Made by a program: the position numbers and the translations under genes. A stretch of DNA of 29,774 nt, taken from Chara braunii (lineage: Eukaryota > Streptophyta > Charophyceae > Charales > Characeae). The stretch spans positions 203,833 through 233,606 of the forward strand of contig BFEA01000903.1 of NCBI GenBank assembly GCA_003427395.1, in the 5' to 3' direction. The notes beneath the pieces are model-generated. The model did not search any database, was not told where the DNA came from, and saw only the letters and a list, made by a program, of their open reading frames with translations. This document shows positions 9,291 through 18,242 of the stretch, piece by piece; position 1 is the stretch's first letter; every line of letters begins with the position of its first letter.

Positions 9291-9994
9291 TGGGCTGTGT
9301 ACCATTACACTTGATGTGGGGCTGCTGCTGCTCATTATGGTAGGCCGCTGCGTTCAATGATAGACATTGTTGTTGTGTTAAGAAACTATGTATGGGCTGC
9401 TGTTGAGACTAANGATCATTACATGCCGGTGAGCGGCCGTGATCGAGCGAGGCGTGAAAGAGTGGTCAGACTGGGCAGGAAGGGGGAGTGATTGCTGCAG
9501 TTTTGAGGAGCCGCGAGGGGGATTGAGACCAGCAGTTTGGACTGCAAAATTGGCCAAGCTGTTACTTGTTGGCTGCCATTGCGGGGCCCTCAGGCGGATC
9601 AAGATTACCAGGCCCTCTCTATCGAGTTTGAGAGCATCCCTCCTTGGATCTGAAAGTCTGAAAACTGTCTCCTTCTGCCTTTCTAACTCTCAGTCTAGTC
9701 CTGTGGTTATGAGAGGAAGGCGGCGGGCAGGATTTTCAACCTGTAGGTCCGCATCAAGACTCTGTGGGGAGTCCACGCATCGATTGCGGGAGCTCTGCCG
9801 GAACCTAGGCGAGGTTCTGGGGGCAGGGAACCATCAGGTATATACCTTTTCATCTGTACCACCTACTACTACCCATGTTTGCCTATCCCCCTGCAGTATG
9901 ACTGTTGTATGTATGCGATTGTCCCTATGGTTTTTGTTTTCTCTTCAAGACCTAATCAGATTGGATGGAAAGAATGTATGAGAGTGAAGCATAA
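9291..9994. other. No gene found; one 180-codon ORF without features
   Basis: An open frame runs from 9439 to 9981 on the plus strand but shows no domain, no biased composition and no neighbour in the same frame. I regard it as chance. One N is at 9413. Confidence 0.45.
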
Positions 9995-10021
9995 GTTTTC
10001 AGTTTATTTGTGACTGAAAAC
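9995..10021 (+). other. Perfect 9-bp hairpin at the start of the hairpin region
   Basis: GTTTTCAGT (9995-10003) pairs exactly with ACTGAAAAC (10013-10021) across a 9-nt loop. It precedes the constant-loop array by about 70 bp and has a different loop, so it is listed separately. Confidence 0.6.
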
Positions 10022-10087
10022 AGACTAAGGTATGAAATGGGGGAAGGTGGGAGGAAGGCAGTTTTGCATGCGTTTGAAAGGGTCAAC

Positions 10088-10780
10088 CAAAGCCTGAGCA
10101 TTGTTTCTACTGTGAATGGCTCAGGGCTATGTTTATTTAGCTGTTTTCTGAAGGACCAGACATTGTTTCTACTGTGAATGGCCTGGTTGCTATGTCTTAT
10201 TTAGTTGTTTTCTGGAGGACCAGACATTGTTTCTACTGTGAATGGCCTGTTTACTCTAGTTAACTTTGAGGGTTTGCCAGATTGAAGAGGTTTTAATTCT
10301 TGTTTATTCTGAGGGAGGATTTTTGGTCTAAGGCTAAGCATTGTTTCCATGGTGAATGGTTTAGCCTAAAAACCACACACATAATTTAAACTAAGTATAA
10401 AGGAAAATATTTTATGTATATTTGCATGTGAACTGACAGCTGGGCATTGTTTCTACTGTGAATGACCCAACGTTAAGCCATATCATTAAGATGAGAAAAT
10501 GATAAAATACAGAGTATAAATGGAAATAATTTGGGGCAAGCTGAACATTGTTTCTATTATGAATAGTTCAATCCCCTGCCCATATTTGTCTTTTTTTTTT
10601 AACAAAGTCAGAGAAAATACTAAATCTTTGGATATTAAACAGCTCAGGGCGACTAGGCATTGTTTTCATGGCGAATGGCCTAGTCATCTGCCCAAAAGAA
10701 GAAAGAAGTAGTTGTGCAACCTGTTCGTGTATATCATAAAGACAAACTGGGCATCGTTTCCATGGCGAATGGTCCAGCTC
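10088..10780 (+). ncRNA. Array of eight hairpins: constant loop, variable complementary stems
   Basis: The near-constant element ATTGTTTCTACTGTGAATG starts at 10100, 10162, 10226, 10340, 10446, 10547, 10659 and 10753. Each is flanked by C and G and then by arms that differ between units but are complementary. Unit 1 has CCTGAG with CTCAGG; unit 2 ACCAG with CTGGT; unit 4 AGGCTAAG with TTTAGCCT; unit 5 TGGG with CCCA; unit 6 TGAA with TTCA plus outer GGGG with CCCC; unit 7 GACTAGG with CCTAGTC plus outer GGGC with GCCC; unit 8 CTGGG with TCCAG (last pair G-T). Units 2 and 3 are a recent ~60-bp duplication. ATT and AAT at the loop edges can extend the stem. G-U pairs suggest RNA. I do not recognise the family. 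No ORF spans it. Confidence is for the structure, not for a transcript. Confidence 0.6.
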
Positions 10781-11019
10781 TATGTTTTATGTAAGATGGG
10801 TATAAGGATTCAATAACTTGAAGATTCATGAACTATTTTTATATGGAATGAACTTCGGATGGTGAGAGTACTTACATTCGTGGTTTGGTTTGCATATGAC
10901 TGGATCAGATGACTAGTTTATTTGTGTTTCAGCTTTATAGGTAGTTGCTTTAGTTGCTTGCTACGTGCTTTATAGGAGTTTGTGTGAATTCCTGCATTTT
11001 CTGAGATTTTTCTTATATT

Positions 11020-11745
11020 TGGCTTTGTATAAATCTTGGCAAGCTACTTTTCCTACGGGAAGCGCTGCCGAAATGTTTACAAATCCAAGAAGTTAGTCAA
11101 TTTTTGACTTGTCAGAGTTCAACTTGTCTTTTCCATATATCTGACTCCGTATAAATCTGGAAAGTCTCCTTTTCTAGAGGGAGTGCTGCCCAAATTTTTA
11201 CTAATTCAGAGAGTTAGGCAAAATTGGACTTCGAGAAGTCAAAGTTATTCTCAAACTCAGGACCTCGCTTTGTATAAGTTTTGGGAAAACACGGGAGTGC
11301 TGTCGAAATTTCTGCAAAAATTGAGGAGTTAGTTAAATCTTATCTAAATTGAACTCAAGTTTATCTTGTGAGTTCAAACCTGACTTAGTAAAAATCAGGG
11401 AAGTCTCCCTTTGTAAAGGGAGTGCTGCCCAAATTTTTACTAAATCAGGGAATTAGACAAGATTTGATTTTCCAAGAGTTAGAGATTATTTTTCTGCTTT
11501 ATATCTGACTTAGTATAAATCTTGAAAGTCTTTTTTTTTAGAGGGGGGGCTGCCAAAATTTCTACTAATTCAGGGAGTTAGACAAAATTTGGCTTTCCAG
11601 AGTTAGAAATTATTTATATTTTTCATATGTAGACTTATATAAATTTTGGGAAGGTACTTTTCCTACGGGAAGCGCTGCCAAAATTTTCTTAGTTTAGAGG
11701 AGTTAAATTATATTTCGACAGGTGGCGATTCTGGCGATCCACCCT
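11020..11745 (+). repeat. Six ~120-bp tandem repeats with a conserved small hairpin
   Basis: The block GTATAAAT recurs near 11027, 11149, 11272, 11388, 11513 and 11636 (spacing 116-125). Each unit continues with a pyrimidine arm, a purine arm, GTGCTGCC or GCGCTGCC, AAATTT, and a GAGTTAG box. The pyrimidine and purine arms pair. Unit 4 has CTCCCTTT with AAAGGGAG (11405-11422). Unit 2 has CTCCTT with AGGGAG. Units 1 and 6 have TTTCC-TACG-GGAAG, a UACG tetraloop of the stable UNCG class. Unit 5 keeps pairing only by T-G pairs; unit 3 is degenerate. The block ends with GGTGG paired with CCACC (11721-11743). Confidence 0.75.
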
Positions 11746-12588
11746 GAATAAGGGAGGTTCTGCCATTAATCTACTTTTGTTTTGGGTACTGGCTTAGAGT
11801 TAGGCTTGGACTTAGTTGGCAGGTAGCTTAAGTAAGAATGTGCTATGGAGGTTTATCCCCCATATGCTGATGATTTAGGGTGGGCATTTGACCTATCTTG
11901 TGTTACAGGTCCTTTGGGGTGTCTGATTCAAGATCAGGAATAGATTCAACCTGATCCCTTGAGGATCATCTTCTATTATCACAGATAACAGATCGGTTGC
12001 CGATTCGTCGGTTTACGACTCAATTTCAACTCTCCCTCCACACTCAACCTAAAAAGTTTTCGCCTGGTGATTTCATTGTTTTATTAAGGTTTCACCCGGA
12101 CTTTTATTGAATGGCCATTTAACAAAGGTACTGAGTATTTTATTAAGGTTGGTTGGACAGGAGGTTTGGGGCTTGCATGGCTAAAGCAAGGGGTATGAGT
12201 GTTGAAGGTGGTTGGGGTTGACTCTGTGTAGTGTGTGGGTTGTTGATTTGGTTCGTTGATGTGATGACAGGTATGTGCTGTGAATCAGATTCTGGATTTG
12301 GTTGCCTACGATCACACATATACGTATTATTGTGAGAGACCCAGTGAGACCGTGAGAAGTGATCGTCACATACTTCCCCCTGTTATATGTGCATATATAT
12401 GGGTATACTTGGGATGAATACTTGCGTTGGCTAAAGGACCCTCGTACTAAAAGCCTGCTCAGGGGTTAAGACTAAAAGGCCTAGGGAAGACCCTTCCTTT
12501 TATTTGGTTTATTTCTTAAGGATTTTCTAAGTCGGACGTTGGTCCTGGGCCGGGATTCGAGGTCATTGTCCAGGACATCCCAAACCCT
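11746..12588. other. No gene found; TATATATGGG motif at 12394
   Basis: No supported coding frame. TATATATGGG at 12394-12403 resembles the plant RNA polymerase I initiation box (TATATAxGGG), but no rRNA gene is in the window to test it. The rest is moderately AT-rich unique-looking DNA. Confidence 0.35.
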
Positions 12589-12627
12589 AGGCTCTGCAGG
12601 GAAGGGGTTTTCCCTCGCGCAGAGCCT
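12589..12627 (+). other. Strong two-tier hairpin
   Basis: AGGCTCTGC (12589-12597) pairs perfectly with GCAGAGCCT (12619-12627). Directly inside, AGGGAA (12598-12603) pairs with TTCCCT (12610-12615), leaving a 6-nt loop and a 3-nt bulge (CGC). Fifteen base pairs make it one of the strongest local structures in the window. No T-run follows, so it is not a simple terminator. Confidence 0.65.
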
Positions 12628-12718
12628 ATTTGCATTGCCTACCGAGACGCTCAAACCAAAGGCCGGAGGTCTCGTGGCGGCTGCACAGCTATCCCTTCAG
12701 CCGTGCACAGTCGTGAAG

Positions 12719-12955
12719 GATTAGACCCTCACGACACTTCGAGTCTGACACTCAAGTGTCATAAGCGGTACTCGGATCCACGAGGGACCGCTTGATTATG
12801 GGCACTACTTAGTACGCCATCGTCGCGATTGCATGCGTATGCATGCATCGTGGGTTGGTATGAGGTAGGCCCTCAACTGCGCAACTTTATATTAAAATCC
12901 CGCGCACGACGTTTACCGCCCTGGTGTGTAAAAAGTTATGGGATTATAAAGGGAC
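12719..12955 (+). repeat. Copy 1 of a ~537-bp-period duplication
   Basis: It aligns with 13256-13490 through shared blocks: GATTA-ACCCTCA, a GACACT/AGTGTC palindrome (12747-12760), ACCGCTT or ACCGTGT, TTAGTACGCC and a CGCGCACG-like end. The copy has AAGCGGT paired with ACCGCTT and inner CTCG with CGAG (12763-12793); the second copy keeps a weaker version. Divergence is high, so it is an old duplication. GC-rich, non-coding. Confidence 0.6.
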
Positions 12956-13255
12956 CGACACATAAAGACGAATGTTTTGAGATTGCCATAGGCCGCCAAC
13001 ACCGCGTGAAAAAGGGAGGGTACCCCAGGGCTATGATTTTGGTTACTAGGCAGGGAGCTTTCGGCCCATTCCATATCTTTTGCTCTTTGGAGTTTTTTTA
13101 TAGTTGGACTTTATAGACCGTGGCAGCCGTCAAAGTCAAACCCCTTGATGTTCGGCCGCCACGACAACTTAAAAGCTGTCTACTCAACCCCTCTACATAG
13201 GGTGCAGAAGAGGATGTGGTCTTCAACCGCACATGGCGGTTGTCCAGCGTCGAGA

Positions 13256-13490
13256 GATTAACCCTCAAGGCGTGTATCAGCCGACACTTGAGTGTCGAAC
13301 GCAGCCCTCGCGATTAACGGGGACCGTGTGAAAATGGGTACCGCGTAGTACGCCTTCATTGCGACTGCTTGCGTACCATTGCGTTGCGAATTGATATGCG
13401 ATAGTCCTGCGTCAGCGCGGTTTTATACTGAGTCTCGCACGCGAAACCCATTCGATTTCTGCATTGGAAAGTTATATGTTGGCTACCAAG
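13256..13490 (+). repeat. Copy 2 of the ~537-bp-period duplication
   Basis: Partner of 12719-12955. The palindrome here is GACACT-TG-AGTGTC (13282-13295) in place of GACACT-CA-AGTGTC: the two central bases differ, the arms are unchanged. The corresponding small hairpin is reduced to CCC-CG with CG-GGG near 13305-13322. Confidence 0.6.
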
Positions 13491-13869
13491 GGGCTAGGAG
13501 CGTTGTCGCGTTGTTTATGTTGTGTTGTTTCGTATGTGTGTGTGTGGGTTTTATTTTTGTGTTCGTAAAGTGGTGTGCGCGTGGTGTGTGGGATGCGTCC
13601 TAGTCGACCGACGACGAGCCGCGCTTGGGACTTCAGCCCCCCATGATGCCGGTTCGCGTGCGGGTCCGATAGAGGAGTATTACCGCGCATACCCCCTATG
13701 CTGCAGAGAACGAGAAACGCCCTCAGCTGGTCCACCTATGCGATTGCAACTGATTAGCTTTCGTACTGTGGACTGGTAGTTCGGCGGGGATACGCCCACC
13801 GAAGGGAGGTGACAGCTCCCGTAGTCCCGCGCTGCCCTGGTGCGGTGCCGGATCGATGCGCTCGATACC
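13491..13869. other. GC-rich non-coding DNA before the second PLE fragment
   Basis: No coding or RNA gene recognised. The last 25 bases form an inverted repeat with the first bases of the PLE fragment (13845-13875): GTGCC, GG, ATCGA against TCGAT, CC, GGCAC. Confidence 0.5.
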
Positions 13870-14851
13870 GGGCACATGCTATATGTGGATGGCGGCGAAT
13901 TCATTTGCCCTCTTTTTCATTAATGGCGATGAGCGCCTGCACAGTGACGCTGTGATGAGCTCTGTCGAGGTTTTATGACCGCTGTGGCTTTTGCGCATGG
14001 GAGCCCTGATGCGCCTCTTCTTAGCCCGGTGGTGTACCCGCCATGTTTACAATTTTGAAGTACCTCTATCGGACTCGATTGCTGGCGCTCTGCCGTATAT
14101 GCGGTTTGAAGGTCTTCTAAGAGAGCGCGCACCTGTTCCAGTAACGGAGCTATGGAGCGCCCTCGTTGGCCGATGGCGGATTCGGGTGGGTTTTCTGGCT
14201 ACGCTCTTCATCGATATGGAGCAGCGACCGAGTGTGGTTCTGTTTTCTCCTATGTTGGTTGTTTGTCTTGTGTGTTGGTCTTTGGATGCAGGAATCTGGA
14301 CCTGCTTCTGTGCCAGGATCAGCTCGCCTTCTTTGTTGGAAACATTGGCGGGATCGGACTGATCCTTCCTCTCTGCTACGATCTTATGGATCCTCTGTAC
14401 CTCGTAGTGTATTCGGTTCTGTCATCGGGGGGCTTGGAATTGCGGTATCGATGGAAGCGACTAGTGTGTACTGGGATAGGATAGAGTATAAATTGGAGAC
14501 AAGGCTATGGTATCGGTCTCCTTCGTCGAGCTGAAGTTCGATAGGATCAGGGTACCTCCTGATGACGCTACTTGCGGGGTAGCACAAACGCGTTGAGGGG
14601 TGACCGCTTTGGTATTGTGGATCGATAGGTGGGAGGAGCTACGACTTTTTGGGTTTGTTTGTTAAAAGTCACGTACTCTCATGTATTATCTTTTGGCTTT
14701 TTCCCTGTGCTATTTTGTGATTCTTTCGGGCTTGGTTGATCCCTTGTGTTTCGTTCTCGACTTTTTTCTGTGTGCGTCCAGGATCGTGTGGATTTGGTGT
14801 ATTTTCTCTATCCTGGCTTATACGTAAGACTGTTTGCCGACAGCTCTTCTT
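13870..14851 (+). mobile_element. Second PLE fragment: 5' leader only, truncated at 3' end
   Basis: Near-identical to 635-1632, with a 16-bp deletion near the start (13946) and scattered substitutions. Its 5' edge is the same base at which the complete unit starts after the upstream partial copy, which independently fixes the element's 5' end. The hammerhead candidate is present but GAAA is CAAA (G12 changed). Homology stops near 14851; a C/T-rich stretch and 20 A follow. It carries no protein-coding part of the element. Confidence 0.85.
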
Positions 14852-14887
14852 CTCTTCTCTTCCCTCGTCTATCCACGAACAGCAAGT

Positions 14888-14907
14888 AAAAAAAAAAAAA
14901 AAAAAAA
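14888..14907 (+). repeat. Poly(A) tract of 20
   Basis: Uninterrupted A20 located 36 bp after the end of homology to the complete PLE. It may be the tail of a retrotransposed transcript or a simple repeat; there are other A and T homopolymers nearby (15172, 15362, 15420, 15590). Confidence 0.6.
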
Positions 14908-16640
14908 CATCCCTTATGCTGTGATTGCGGTCCTATACAGGATGCTACAGTGTTTGTCTGGAACTGAATGAAGGGAGGCAGTTAGCGTGGAATTCGCCCT
15001 GCCTGGCTGGCAGGGCGGTACAAGGACCTCACACAAGAAACAAAAAAGGAAAACGACCTGTTTCATGTTCCTCACTTTCTGGCCAGATACATTCCTCAAA
15101 GCACTGGTGAGGTGAGGGTCTTCCCTGTGGATTCGAAGTTCCTCGTTTCTTTACTTTTTTATTTCTTCTTTTTTTTTTTTCTGTTTTTGGCCTCCATCCC
15201 TGCCCCGAGCCCCCCACTTCTTCGGAGTAGGCTACCCTTGAGACTTCGCGTTTGCCAGTGAAGGGTAGTAGCTGCGAATCTCGGCTGTGACCGAGACATC
15301 TCGGCCGTGGCCAGTCTGGGGTGTGGCCGAGACATCTCGGCCGTGGCCCAACCATGGGGCTGTTTTTTTTTTTTTTCCAGCCACGGAGCGGCACGGTGCA
15401 TTACGACATGCAAAAAAAAGAAAAAAAAAAAAAAAAAAAAACGAAGAAAGAAAGAAACGGCCATGTGCCTGATTGAACTGCTAAAACGCAGTTTCAAATG
15501 CAATTGAAACTCGGGCCCTGACTAAACTGTTAAACCGCAGTTCCAAATGTAATTACAAACTGTAACCCTGGCTGCGCTGTACTTTTCTCTTTTTTTTTTT
15601 TTTTTTTGGTAAATCAAAACATCCTATGGTGACCTGGTATAAGAGTAAACAAGGATCGAAGTTCCGTTTCCATTTAAGTTTATCTCTCTTTCTTTTCTTT
15701 TTTTTTTCATATCGAGGCTTGGTGTTTCTCCTCGCGAGTTTTGTGTATTTCCCCCTCGCGTGTTTTGTGTGTATGTCGTCGCGAGTTTTGTGTATTTCCT
15801 CCTCGGTGGATTTATTCCCTTCTCCCTTTTGCAGTTTTTTTTTTGTCTTGGCCGCTGCGTCAGCTGATGATCAATCATTTGAATATATCCAATCAATACC
15901 CAATCTGTGAGGATTGAGCCCTCAAGTAGGGGCCTTGCCATGATGTACATGTTCTGGGCTAAGGCCCCGGCAAGCCTCGTGCCCGCCCTAAGTGAAGGCG
16001 GGCCAGCAAATCAACAAAAGCCCTCTGTGCAAACATTTCCCGAAGTGGGGTCCATACAGTTGCAGCACGCCAGTTGGTTGGAGTGCACCGAGTCTCGGAT
16101 TTCAGCAAATGCTGAAAACCCAGGGCCTCTGAGTTAGTTAGGCCCTGGGCACTTGAACGTGAGGCCGACAATGCATGCTGGGTAGAGAGGCCGAAAATGC
16201 CAAAGGTAAATCGACCACTATCTGAATCTGCCCGCAGGCCTTGATGAAAGAGGCGCAACTGCATTGCCCCTGGGCCTCAACTGTATCGGGCTGGGTTCAG
16301 CCACTGAGGCCCAGACGCAAGCTGAAGGGAGGCCGCCCACACGCAGCACTGGCATATAGGCAAGCAGAGCGAGTGGGCAGGGATCTTGGTCATTGCGAGC
16401 AAGGCCGGCACGCTGCTGCGTTGCATGCATGCTGCGCTGCGCTAAGGCTGAGGGCAGCAGGACAGCGCTAGGCGGTAGGGCGCTGCCTGCACACAAGGCA
16501 CTGGCGGCCATAGCCGGGCCGCATGAGGGTGCAGGGGAGGTGAGGGCGAAGGTGGTTCTTCGAAGGTGAAGGGCGCTGTGTGGGTAGTCAAGGGAGAGTG
16601 TGGGTGAAGAGGACACGTACCTGGTGGAGGTGGAGGTCGG
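14908..16640. other. Homopolymer-rich DNA with small repeats, no gene
   Basis: Three small repeats stand out. CCGAGACATCTCGG, a palindrome, occurs at 15291 and 15327 inside a 36-bp tandem. A 49-bp imperfect tandem has CTAAAACGCAG at 15481 and TTAAACCGCAG at 15530. Three 24-bp units of CTCGCGAGTTTTGTGTATTT type run at 15731-15805. Minus-strand ORFs at 15959-16661 have no recognisable domain. Confidence 0.5.
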
Positions 16641-16646
16641 CATTGG

Positions 16647-16947
16647 TGTTGACATCATCACTCGCTGGTAGTCAAGTTGTCTAGTTGCTTTAATCGCTGT
16701 AGTTGTAGGCTAGGCTGTAGAGTAGACAGGGCGCCTGGCGCCATTCACAACAGAGAGCTGCATTTGGGTTATGCTGTTGGTGTTGCCCTGTTGGGCATGG
16801 ACATTGACTCACGATTCTTCTGTATCATTCTCAATTGGATGGTTACTCGGTTCCATTGTACTATCTGCTTTGGCTTTGACGACTCGGACTTCAGTGTGAT
16901 TTTGCATTCTACATGTTTGTGCTTCGTCCATACTCATGTTCCTTGCA
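16647..16947 (+). repeat. Candidate 5' LTR
   Basis: Inferred only from the downstream primer-binding site: the sequence ends in CA at 16946-16947, three bases before it. A second LTR is not present in the window, so neither the start nor the identity can be confirmed. Confidence 0.35.
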
Positions 16948-16950
16948 ATT

Positions 16951-16962
16951 TGGTATCGGAGC
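16951..16962 (+). promoter_or_regulatory. Primer-binding site, initiator Met-tRNA type
   Basis: TGGTATCGGAGC matches the plant retrotransposon primer-binding site TGGTATCAGAGC at 11 of 12 positions. It would pair with the 3' end of initiator Met-tRNA to start minus-strand DNA synthesis. Confidence 0.65.
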
Positions 16963-18242
16963 TGGTTTGATCGCCACTTACCTTTGGCACGCTGGCGTTA
17001 TACAGACTTGGTGCGTTGATGATGCTTCTTCGCAGTGGGTACTTGTGACGTCAGGCCACTATAGGCGCACGCCCTGGGTAGAGAGGGGTGCGCCGGAAGG
17101 CTACAAACGACAATATTAGCCGTGGTGACAAGCAGAATGTATGATTGGTGATGAGAGCATGCTGATGTGGCATTGGACTAAGGTGGCACTGCATTGCGTT
17201 GTGGGTGGTACCGAGGTCATGACCGGTCATCAAATGCAACATCAGCTCAATTTGTGAGAACATCTGTGGTTGGGGGCAGCTATCTCCAGGTATGTTGATC
17301 CCTTACCTTATCTACCTTCTCAATCTCTTCTTACCGTGAGGAAGTGAGTCCAACTTGAGAGTCCTCTCCTTGGTGAGGTGTCGTGAGCACGCTACCTTGA
17401 GAGATGACAATCTTCCCGATCTCGAAGGAGAAAGGGCGGTGCCTCTGAAGGGCCCTGGTCGAAGCACTGGGTCACGGTCACCATGCCAACCCAATGGGAG
17501 TAGGTCACGCATGCGATGGCTGCTGTCCATTAAGGCACTTTGCTGCGCGAAATAGAAGTCTTGCCAAGTGTGTCAGCCTTGTATAAGACGCTTACCAGAC
17601 CGTCTATAAACATTTCTGGTTGGGGACTCGGAATGATTCTGTGTGATCGTCGTCCTGACTGCGACGTTAAAGAATTCCTGTAGAGATAGGGGCGCTCTTT
17701 AAATTCTTTCTGATCAGCCAGATCATCCGGGTGTAAGGCTCGTTTCCGTACGAGGGTAAATAAGAGTGGGCTGGCTGGCTTACTTGGCTCTGACTTGGGC
17801 ACAGGGGTGGGCCGATACACACACGAAAGCACTGCTTTGCTCAATGATGCTGTCCGGATGGTTGGATTGAGGGGAAGGGTAGGTTCCAATTGGTGCTTAA
17901 CTGTATACACAACCATACCCATCAATCATACATTTGCTACATGGTCATTTTGTACTTTTGATTAGTTGGTGGACAGACTGCTAACACCTCACAGACAGAG
18001 TAGAGTAGGACTGAAGTATACTACCATAGCCAGTTCTATCTAGTGCTGCTGTAAGTGAACCAATCAAAGTGCATCTAGACCATGTAGACAATCTATGTGA
18101 ATGTTGTAGAGATGCCACTTGAATCGGTACAGTAGGGGACTTGCCGGACACAACCATTTTTAGAAAATTAGGTGTCGGTCAGGCACATGCTGTGGTAGGA
18201 TTCCACTAGGGGATTCTAGTGCAGATACTGTCTGCCTAACTG
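16963..18242 (+). other. Leader between primer-binding site and gag
   Basis: About 1.3 kb without a supported plus-strand gene. A minus-strand open frame at 17530-17925 (131 codons) has protein-like composition, rich in P, S, R and L, but I cannot assign it to any family. A long leader before gag is usual in large plant Gypsy elements. Confidence 0.45.

Noticed and set aside
9439-9981. 180-codon plus-strand ORF
   Set aside because: No recognisable domain, no start context and no related sequence in the window.
10088-10780. CRISPR-like reading of the repeated 19-nt element
   Set aside because: Spacing is irregular (about 60-115 bp), the flanks are complementary to each other instead of being unique spacers, and the context is eukaryotic.
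12541-13869. 5S, 18S, 26S or tRNA genes in the spacer-like region
   Set aside because: None of the conserved blocks known to me (5S internal control region, rRNA ends, tRNA TPsiC arm with an acceptor stem) could be found.
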